DNA of 64,000 nucleotides from assembly GCA_027924585.1 (NCBI GenBank), contig BSBM01001027.1:313001-377000 (forward strand), read 5' to 3'. The notes below the pieces were generated by a model. It was not told where the DNA came from, did not search any database, and saw only the letters and a list, made by a program, of their open reading frames with translations. This document shows positions 45,415 through 55,153 of this stretch, piece after piece (the first letter of the stretch is position 1; each line of letters begins with the position of its first letter). Made by a program: the position numbers and the translations under genes. The DNA comes from Larix kaempferi. Its lineage: Eukaryota > Streptophyta > Pinopsida > Pinales > Pinaceae.

Positions 45415-46015
45415 GGATGAGGTTCTCTCTTGAGCCTCTTTAATTTGAATAAAATCCTAAGAAGCAATCATGGGAGAGGGTCCATATTGATTAGTTCATG
45501 AAATTTTGTCCATGCTCTCCTCTTCAAGCTATGTTTATTTGATGTAGAAAAACTATCAAACTATTCCCAAGGCATCTCTAGCATAAACTCTTTTTCATTT
45601 GAAAAAATACAAATAAATGGTTTCATAAACCTCCATCTTTTACACATTGTACACCATAGCAAAACCTATAGCATAAGATATCAAACTATTCCTCCCCCAC
45701 ACATTCCCATCTATGATGAGGTTCTCTCTTGAGCCTCTTCAATTTGAATACAATCCTAAGAAGCAATCATGAGAGAGGTTCCATATTGATTAGTTCATGA
45801 AATTTTGTACATGCTCTCATCTTCATGCTATCTTTATCATAATGTTTCTTTAATATCGTGCATTTGAGCATGACTACTTGCCTCTACCTCATTGAATTCT
45901 CCTTCATTGGGGGAATTTGCAACCTTCACATTATGTAGTTAGTAAACTTATTCTCTTTACCTTATTTGATGTAGAAAAACTATCAAACTATTCCCAAGGC
46001 ATCTATAGCATCTCT
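45415..46015. repeat. Local duplication, second copy interrupted
   Basis: The segment at about 45415-45590 (GATGAGGTTCTCTCTTGAGCC ... CCCAAGGCATCT) recurs as 45715-45838 plus 45963-46003, with about 125 bp inserted (or lost from the first copy) between the two parts. It lies in the 5' region of the DNA element. No coding potential. Confidence 0.8.
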
Positions 46016-46219
46016 AGCTAGGAAAGACACTAGTTTCTCCATTCTACACTTAACCAACCATCATCTAAATTGATTGGAATTGTAAGGGATAATGATGTTT
46101 AATCGGACAAAAATAAACCAACATCGTCTGTACTTGTATGTGTTAATTTGTAAAGTCGTAAGTTATGTTGGAATGTGTTAAGTTCATTGTATACTGGAAC
46201 TGATATCTTATTCGTTGTT

Positions 46220-48545
46220 TCTTTTGCAAGGGTAGGCCTCATGGTTTTGTTAAAGAGACTTTTGGAGATGGGAAACTCACGTAACATAATAAAAAAATAT
46301 AGAAGGAATCTGCCCATTGAAAAGGTCAATGACTTAAGAGAAAATGCCAGGTTGGCAATGGAAAGAGTGAGACATGGTCCTGTCATTGCCCCGGATCCTG
46401 CCATTGATCCTAACACACTTGTTGACATGACAACCTCTTGTTCAGAACCACAGGTAAAGCGGTCGTGTCCAACGGACCCAACTCAAATTGCAACATCAAC
46501 ATAATCTCCTACCAACAACCCATCAACGAGTCATGTTGAAGTTCCTCACGATGCAGGAATATTGGGAGATGTTGCATGTGTAGAGATAGACATACAAGCA
46601 GTTCTTAATTTGCAATCTCCCCAAGAATACCACAACCATGTCGAGCACACTCCCATTATGGCCCAATGTGTGAACGAAGCACCACAAAAACCAAGCTTTG
46701 GTATTCATGTCTCATGTCCACCTTCCCTAACTCGTCTGTCCAGTGCAAGAAGAAAAACTCCTAGACGTATTCATGTGAATGAAAGTGCTCTATCGGGCCT
46801 TGAAGGTAAGTTGCCAAAACGCACAATCGAATGGCAATGCAACAAAATTGTCAAGGAATATTTTGAATCCAAAGGTGATGCAGGTAAATGTCTGATTATT
46901 GCTATGTTTGTTAAAGTCACATTGTTTAGTTGTTGTTAGGAGAATTTTGGGCATAAATATGGTTAAAAGTTCAGAGGCTAGCAGTCATATTGTTAGAAAT
47001 ATCCAATCTGCATTTAATGCGATTGGGAAGATGTCTCGTACAAAATATCTATGTGCGGTTCATCGTGTGTTAGCGGAATCAGTTGTAAGAAAGTCCGCAA
47101 GGCAACGTCGCTTGCTATCACACACTTCTCACATGCTTAGATTAAATAGAAAAACTATTAAAAAGTACTATGTTATAAGAGAAAATCTTGACACTCCGGG
47201 TGGAAACGATTGTTGGGATTTTGTTGGTAGGTTTCCTCGTGGAGATAGGAACCTAATTGATGTTGTTAAGGAGTTAGTACAAAAATTTTGGCAGGATCAT
47301 ACCAGACCCTCATCAAACCAAAGAGACGTGCTAAAGCCGAGAAACGGTTCTACTGAACGTGAACCCCATGTTAAACACTTCCTTGAAACCACACAGACTG
47401 AACTCTATGACAGATTCAGGAATGAGCACACACAATTGAACCTGGGCCAAAGGTCCTTTGAGAAATGCAAACCATGGTACGTTCGTATATGCATTGATTG
47501 GAACACCTGTTGTTGTAGATACCACGTAGAATATGAATATTATTATGACACATATAAACATATATTTTATGATTTGCATACTAACATTGTGCAGGGCTGC
47601 AATGAGTCCATACTACCACTGAATGCATCAAGAGACTTTATCCACAACATCATGTGTCCAAGGCCCAAAGGACAAAAATATTATGAAAAATCATGTCTAT
47701 ATGGGACATGTTCTAGGTGCAGTGGGTTTTCTCTTTTGAACCGTTGCATTCATGAAAGCGAAGAGCATGAATTTGGCAAGATGGGCGTGGATATGGAGAG
47801 CTTCAAGTATGTAACCTATCAATTATACAGTGCCAGGGAAAGTAAAAAGATTGCATTAGTGATGTCACAGGTACAAATGAATATTGCATATTTTTCATAT
47901 TACACGTTCAATTTATGACATATACATTTTTCCAAAGGCCACATTGTAATATTTCCCTTGTTTTCATGGTAACAGGTACGAGTATGTGACTTCTTGACGG
48001 ATTTCTACAAGTAAACATAGCAGTATGTTCAACATGTGCATGTAGCGCAATGGCAAGATGAGCAGTATAGAAAATGCAGGGACACATTTCCTGTTGGAAC
48101 CATAGTGTCAATTGTGGATTTTGTAGAAAATTACACCCTTCAGCCACAAAATGAAATCCAGATTCAATACTACCATTCAAACCAAGTCAGCATGATGGTA
48201 CATATTATGTATAGGCATGGGCCAGAGAGCAGCAATGACAAGAGGATAATATTGAAGGAGACAAACTTTTACATAAGTGATGATAGAACCCATGATCTGC
48301 ATTATGTGCAACATTGTTTTCAAATTTTCTATGATTAGTTGAAGGAGAGAGATATATAGATGGATCAGCATTGGATATGGTCGGATGGTTGTGCGGGCCA
48401 GTTCAAAAATGCCCGAGTATTCCAATGGATGATTATTTTGCATAAGACTTATAATCTGACACATATCTGGAACTATTTTGAGACCGAGCACGGAAAAGGC
48501 GAGCATGATGGGGCTGGTGCATGCATCAAATTACTCAGGGCTAAT
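46220..48545 (+). pseudogene. Transposase-like spliced gene remnant (D-G-C-A-x-Q-F-K / H-G-K-G-x-x-D-G family)
   Basis: Exons about 46220-46883, 46940-47870 and 47976-48545. The second intron (47871-47975, GT...AG) joins in phase 0; the first candidate intron (46884-46939) is one base out of phase. Exon 2 is rich in basic residues and Cys (C-C-C-R-Y-H-V-E, C-S-R-C-S-G). Exon 3 carries V-D-F-V-E-N-Y, F-Y-I-S-D-D-R-T-H-D, W-S-D-G-C-A-G-Q-F-K and E-H-G-K-G-E-H-D-G-A-G. I recall similar uncharacterised proteins in plants and animals. The conserved acidic residues suggest a DDE-type nuclease; this is inference. In-frame stops at 46502, 48012, 48018, 48336 and 48357 make it non-functional. Confidence 0.65.
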
Positions 48546-48611
48546 TAATTTGAAATTACTGAACACAAATTACTCATAACTGGATCTAATTATTCAAAGT
48601 AAAGAAGTTAC

Positions 48612-49810
48612 CTGTGTGTATGGTGCTGCAATCTCCTCTACAGCTTCCATGGCTCGGTCTAGGTCAAAGGAAATGATGTGCTCCCACCTAGAGGATGGAG
48701 ACTCGACCCTGAATAACTGTACATTAAAACAATTAAATTCAACAATGTGTAATTCAAAGTTAAATATATCAAAACATACGATATCAAATAAAATACAATA
48801 AATACTTGAACATTAAATAAAAAAATGGATAAAATGGTCCATGTAGCTCTCCATGGCATGCTGCTATGTAGGACCGTGGCAAGAATGACCACAGTGAGAA
48901 CAATGATGTGCCGTTGTTCCAGTCGAACTAGATGGCCATGCCTGGGTTCCACCTGTACCTAGCATGTCCCGGCCACCACCCATAGACCATACAACTGTGT
49001 GTGTCTCATCGATGTCCTCCCGGGTCTGTGAAGACATAGCCACAAATGTGGTATGTCTAATAAAATGATGTGTGGCACGTCTAACTGAGTCATCAATCTC
49101 ATCTAGGCCACTGCCAAACCCAGGTGGATGAGGAGGGGGGTTTGGATCTCTCTTGGGTGGAGGTCCTATGAGTGGGTTGTGGCAGGCCTGAGGTCAATCT
49201 TGGGCAGAGCCAAGGCTGACACCTTGAAACTCAGTGATGTCAAAATAATTGACATGGTATCCTAGCTCAATTTCATCCCACAATTTCCTAAAATATACTA
49301 TGGGACCTCCAAATTATTGCATGGGGGCCTGTCAAACACCATAAACCATCTCTTTCTCATGTTATCTCTCCATGGATGGTAAATACACCAGTCCATGCAA
49401 ACCCATCTCTTCCTCACATCTGGAGGTTGTCTTGTTGTTGGAACTATGAATTTGTTGTACAGCTGTGCTTTCGTGATGTTGAGGTCTTTAATTTGTTCTT
49501 CGGATATCCTAGTGGAGTAGTGCTCCATCATTCAAGCCCTGTATTGGCTCATATTTGTGATCTCACTATGGGCAATGTTGATGGATTCAATGATGTTTTG
49601 CAATGATGAAGCTAGGGAAACCCGAGAGGGTTCCTTGGTGCTCTTCAATTCATCGTTGAATACCCTTAATTCATTTAAATCTTGGTGTAATTGATCCTCG
49701 GGGTTTTCATATGGTTCATCACCGGGTTCATTGTCCATTTCAATGTTGATGTTATCTTATGATGGTTCAGTTTCATTGGTTTGCTTTGATGGTTGTGGTG
49801 TGTTGGTCAT
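48612..49810 (-). pseudogene. Convergent second gene of the DNA element, unknown function
   Basis: Minus strand, start ATG 49810-49808 (M-T-N-T-P-Q-P-S). Exon 1 runs to about 48806 through L-Y-N-K-F-I-V-P, W-V-C-M-D-W-C-I-Y-H-P-W-R and W-D-E-I-E-L-G-Y-H-V. It ends in a His/Cys-rich stretch (H-C-S-H-C-G-H-S-C-H). The intron 48717-48805 leads to a 105-bp, exactly 35-codon exon (48612-48716) with R-W-E-H-I-I-S-F-D-L-D-R-A-M-E, followed by a good GTAAC donor at 48611. Stops near 49758, 49531, 49205 and 48876 and a frameshift near 49300 show decay. No known domain. The next exon would have to overlap the plus-strand gene or is lost. Confidence 0.55.
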
Positions 49811-50059
49811 TTTGTTAGGTGTCTGCAATGACAATTTGTTGGTTTTTTAGTTGATTGTAATTTTTTTTAATTTAAAATTGCAATGGAAAACAAAAAAAAC
49901 AACAAAAACATGATTCATTGAGCACCTACCTAGAGGCAACGTCGGCACCATGGTGGCGATTCAAATTGATGCCGAGTTGGACGCTTTGGGTGCTCCACAA
50001 TGCGCTCGCGGGGTGCTTGTTTGGCTGCTCTACGCTTGTGGGTTTGTTAAAACAATAAA

Positions 50060-50250
50060 AAACCCGTGCTCTGTTTTTTTATATAAAAAAACAGGCATGT
50101 GCATGCGTTAATAATGCGTGCGCACATACATGCATGCACATGTTATTAACGCGTGCGCCCACCCTTTTTCCACGTCAACTCAACCACGTGGAGATTCGAC
50201 ATTGCCAAAGCAGGTGCGCGTACGCGTGTTTGAATGCGCGTGCACACCCC
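50060..50250. repeat. Right terminal inverted repeat (diverged)
   Basis: Inverted relative of 44853-44960. Contains GCATGTGCATGCG, GCGTGCGCAC, ATGCATGCACATG, ACGCGTGCGCCC and GTGCGCGTACGCGTG. This side holds two such blocks, so it is longer than the left end. Confidence 0.55.
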
Positions 50251-50992
50251 TATTTTTTTTTGCTCACGCGTTTCTATTGCGGCCTTTTTGGGTACCATCT
50301 TCGTGTGGATACCCATAATGATGGATATTATTGAAGATTGTCTTGAGTGTAATACATTGTATATTTTTGCACTGGTAAGAACATTAATGAGTAAAGAAAA
50401 AGACCATTTATGGAAAGTATGAAAAAGTAAATGGTTAAGAGTTTGTGAAGAAGGAAAAATGAGAGAAGAATAAGGTCAAGAAGACCAAATAAGAAGTGAT
50501 TGCCAATATATTTATCAATAAACATGGTGAGTAAGATTCTAACAAATTTATTCATAAGGGAATTTTGAAGCATACGCATTCCCTAGTAGTTAGACAATCG
50601 TACATACCCAAAAAAAATGAAATTAGTTTTACTATGTTGTTGAATTATATTAATAGTTTCCAAAGGGACCACTAAAGAATAAATCTAAGAGGCTATTAGC
50701 TATACTCCACATTGATGAATAGTGATGATGTGGAAGTACTTAACCTGGTTAATTATGATCAATTAGAAATGATGTGGACATGCTCAACTACGGTAGGTGA
50801 CCTCTATGAAGTTTAAATATTTTAAAAATATAAATCAAATTCATTGGAAGGAAACTTGGGGTAAGTCAATAGTCATGAGTTTAGGATTTGAGGTAAAGGA
50901 AAAGTTTTAACTCTAGAGTTTGAATAGATATATAACACGTGGAGCATTAATGGCTCAAGAAAGATAATAACAAATCTAAGATAATTGATCTA
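50251..50992. other. Spacer, no gene seen
   Basis: Short open frames only. It ends where similarity to 10141 begins, at GTTGTTATGGTGGTCC (50993 on). Confidence 0.5.
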
Positions 50993-53900
50993 GTTGTTAT
51001 GGTGGTCCATTGGAGGGGGATAGCAGCCACTTTTGATCATTTACACAATTGAATAATAACTCGCTGGAACCCACACCCAAAAGAAAGTGGGAGCTGGAAA
51101 TTCACGGCTTCCTTGGCGGGAGTTTACGAATTCTTCCCACTCTTTGAAATAGTTTTACTGTTTCCTCCCGTCGATCTGAATTGTCTTCCTATTTTAATCT
51201 CCTTTGGGAAAATGGGTATCCAGTAGTTCTCCCATCACCAGACCAATTCTATTACCAAAATGAATTGTCAAATTTGCGCGAATTCCTTATTTGAACCAAC
51301 AAGTCCAAACTTCCAAACTGAACTATTCCACCGGGGCAGAAAAGTGTGGAATGCAACTCGTTATTTGGACCACCAAGCTACTTGAATTTGTGTGAATTCC
51401 TTATTTGAACTAACTGAACTGGTCCAAACTGAACTATGCTACCCATGCCGAATAGTGTGTCTTGCAACTCGTTACTGGGACCGACAAGCTACGCATGATC
51501 ATCTAGTTGTTCGGTCGGCGTTCCTCCATTGGTTTCATGTATTTTTTTTATTATTCCTCTCCTCGACATCTTATTATTTTGACCGAATACAACCATGCGG
51601 GCAGTGGGGAAAAGATAACTAGCAGACCCAGACACTTGTTGGTGGGGTTGTTGGAAGGCAGAAATCACAAAGCGGAGAAGCATACAAATCATTCATTGGT
51701 TTAGTTGTCTATGGAAATGGTTAGGGACATAGCTACCTTTATTCACTAATAACGGTTATTGTTTAATAAAAAGAGATATAGTGGACCGAGTCCACCTTAC
51801 ATTGAACAACTTCTACTATTTTATTTTAATGGACATTTTGAGTCGTCATTATACTACTAAGAAAGATTATAACATTCCAACCTTTTAGAAAAATATTTCT
51901 CTCAATTCTTGATATAAGGAGGTACAACCATATACCAAGGTCCCATGGATGAGTGCTGACCTCAATGCTTAAGTAGGCCAAGGAAGTAGGTCTCATGGAC
52001 AAGTGTTAGCTAGCATGCTAAATTATTCCGATTACCTTCTCCTTAAGCTTCGATGCCATGTATGAGTGTTAATTTCTCCATTGAAGTAGCCGATATCCAT
52101 GTGAAAGGACAAATTGTAATGCTAAAGCAGTCCAAGGGATTCATCCATAAACATGGATCCAATGTCCCTGTGCTCAAGATGATCCACCCCAACAATGACA
52201 CTTAAGCTCCATGAATCATTGAGTATTATGATTGAAATGCTCCCCATGATCATGTGGATCCAAATAAGTATAACCATCCAAAGAAAACAAATCCTGCCTA
52301 TAACAGTAAAATGAATGCTCTAAAAGGAACTCGACTATTGTAAAATCCTAGCATGCATATATTTCTTGGTTATACTCTTCAATGATGAAAGAATATATGG
52401 TATTAATTGCAGAATGCTCAAATGAATTGTCTTCCTAGCTTTCAAATTTGCACAAGTTTCTTATAAAGTTTTTGTCACCCACATTTGTTGCTCCCATGGT
52501 ATGTTCCAAAACCTTTCCACTTTCCAATTGTGTGAGGATTTGAGGGAATAACTTTGTTAGGGCTATATCATATTGGATTTTGGCAGAAAAATATATAATA
52601 TAATATGTCAAATCAAAGCCCTAAAATTTATTTATCCAACCACATCGATTTGGTTTCATCTATTCTCCCTATAAAAAATTATGTCCTTTGTAAGGCTCTT
52701 GATTGTGACTGAAATCCCTAAAAAGGAGCATTTGCAAACTCTAATATCTCCTTTGTCAAGACTCTGATTTGAGCAATTTTTTTTAAATCATATACTTTTA
52801 ATAGAGGAACTTAGATCTACAATTGGTTTTGAAAATCCTATAAAAAAACTCATAAAATAATTTGTGTCACAACCCTCTTTTTGCCTTTGAAAATCTAGAA
52901 ACAAATTCTCTATTTTGAACCTCAGAAAGTGCTATAATACCAAATATTATATATCTTTAAATCTGAAAATGAAATAATATACAAGGTAACAAGAATTCTC
53001 TATACTTTATTAATGTCAAAACAATTAAGGTAGGGAAACACCTTACAATTGATCATTTTATGGAAGCAATCCACTCATGTTCCCTTACATGTGAAAGATG
53101 AATGTTCTTTCTAAAACTAAGTTGCAAATATGAAATCTATCTACACACAATTGAGAAGGAGGACTCCATCCTTATTTTTATTTATAAATCAAGAATAACT
53201 CTAACTATAACAACCTTTTAACTACCTAATAGACTTCCTTAATAAGACCTCATTATGTTTATTCACTAACAACTACTATAATAAACCTTATTGTTAATTG
53301 TTGAATAAACACTCAATTTTAAAACTTATTCATGTAATAAAAACCATATATGTATTATCTTTACCATTATTTTTGTTGTGCACCCTAAGATAAATCACAT
53401 GAAGTTGCAAGATAAACTTACTTCTGGCAAGTGACAAATAACATTATTATTATTATAAAAACTGAGTTTTTACTCACTTTATGTAGAAAATAACATAACT
53501 CCGCATATTTAAATATATCTACGTGTGAGCCATATGTTTTTTAATAATATTTAATATAAATAAATAATTTTTTTATATATTTTTTATTTTTATTACAGTA
53601 GTGTTTTTTTCAAGCGAAAAAAAAAAAGCTTATATTTAGATTGAATTAAAGTTACAACCATTTATTATACATATAAAAAAGAAGACTATCCGTTCTGCTA
53701 TCGAGACCGAAGATTTCTCATTTAAGACCTATCATAGCTAGTCGTAGTATAAGTTACAAAAGATCTGTCTGTTCTATCGATACCTCTAATTTAAAAGTTT
53801 AGTTAAATGAACCCAAAATGACCCTACAAAAATATAATCTTAAAGCATTTTTTAATTTAATTTAAAAATTAATATTATATTTATGATACTCCTATGTTTA

Positions 53901-54376
53901 TAAGTACATAAAATAAAATTTATAAATACAAACTTCGTAAATTCACAATTATCTTAGATTTATGATATTCCTATACTTTTAAACATATAATCTACAAATA
54001 GAAACCATGATGATTCCTTAAATTGTAGGGAAGTGAAAACATTTATGGACTACAGGTGTTGTCTTTAAATGAGAAATTTTAAATTTATGCACTATTTCCA
54101 TTTCATAATTTTTCATTTAATCATTTTAATGCTGTTTTTTAATAAAATCAATCATAATAACTTAAATTTTAACAAGTTGTTAAAACTTTTTTTTAAATAT
54201 TAAAACTTTATTATATTTTTTATTTTAAATTTAATAAATGATCAATAACTTAATTTATAACTTGTTATCAATACTTTATTATCATTTGTTCAAATACAAT
54301 TTGAACTTCCCTACAATTTCAAGATTTAGCTCTATTTCAATTTTATATAAAAGAATAATGTGTCACATGATACATA
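50993..54376. repeat. Segmental duplication, right copy, non-coding part
   Basis: Unbroken counterpart of three separated pieces of the left copy: 50993-53513 with 10141-13013; about 53525-54360 with 34785-35465; and 54361 onward with 42057 onward. It therefore lacks copia A, the 21.8-kb block 13014-34784 and the LINE. The sequence TGTCACATGATACATA at 54361-54376 is the unoccupied LINE target. No conserved open frame. Confidence 0.88.
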
Positions 54377-55153
54377 TTACAAGTTAGCTTAAAATAAGAT
54401 TTAACCAATAATAATTTAAATTATATTTATACTTTTAAATAAAAATATAAAAATTAAAATAAAATTTCTAAGGTAAAGAGGGAAATTTAAGGGAAAATAT
54501 CAAATATAATTTAATACAAAAGTTATTTTAAATTTTAGATATTTACATTTTATATATGACATTATTTATATTATTTTTAATGAAATTGATATTCATAAAT
54601 AAAATGAATTCATGAAACAAATATTAATTAATATATATTAAATTTACTGAATTATTAAATAACTTTCAATGAAACTCCATAAATTAATTAATTTTATTCC
54701 ATTAATTTAATTAACTATTAAACTTTCTTTACAATAAATTTATATACAAATTTCAACGCAAATTTAGATTTTTCCTTTCCTATGTGTGATTGAAATATAA
54801 ATGATTGAATATAAACCTATGCATAATTATGAATGCAAAGTGGAATCTACAATTTTTCTGGACTTTTAATGGAATCTAAGGTATGAAGAACAGAAGTTCA
54901 ATACAACATTCAAAACGACAATTTTCTATGTAAATACCTATAATCTGCTGGTGGTGCTGGATCGACTCGAGAATCTGGAACTGCTACTGACGCTGTAAAG
55001 CAACTGGATCTTATACTACGACTACCTATGATATTATACTCTGTCTCTTGCTGCTGGATTCACTGCTCTTGTATCTGGATCGACTCTTGCTGCTGGATTC
55101 ACTGCTGTTGTATCTGGATCGATTTTGCAGGCTTCATCTGGACCTCGAACCCT
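54377..55153. repeat. Segmental duplication, right copy, NLR 3' flank
   Basis: Matches 42075-43172. Close to the gene, a 39-bp unit (TGCTGCTGGATTCACTGCTC...) is duplicated in tandem at about 55049-55126 but single in the left copy (near 43099). A microdeletion relative to the left copy lies near 54920. Confidence 0.82.

Larger units (their letters stand above)
44853..50250. mobile_element. Candidate two-gene DNA transposon with GC-rich inverted ends
   Basis: The ends are inverted and related: the left starts GGGGCACGTGCACGTG and the right, read from 50250 inward, GGGGTGTGCACGCGC. Both continue into alternating purine/pyrimidine tracts with GCATGCAT words and then a TTTAAAAAAAACAGAG / TATAAAAAAACAGAG match. 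Between them lie a plus-strand spliced transposase-like remnant (46220-48545) and a convergent minus-strand spliced gene (48612-49810). No clear target duplication was found. The superfamily could not be named. Boundaries are estimates from the end similarity. Confidence 0.6.

Noticed and set aside
44853-50250. Assignment to Mutator, CACTA or PIF/Harbinger
   Set aside because: No 9-bp or 3-bp target duplication, no CACTA terminus and no recognised MULE or Harbinger domain, so the superfamily was left open.
50118-50422. Open frames in all three plus-strand phases
   Set aside because: They run through the GC-rich transposon end and follow from its composition; no domain.
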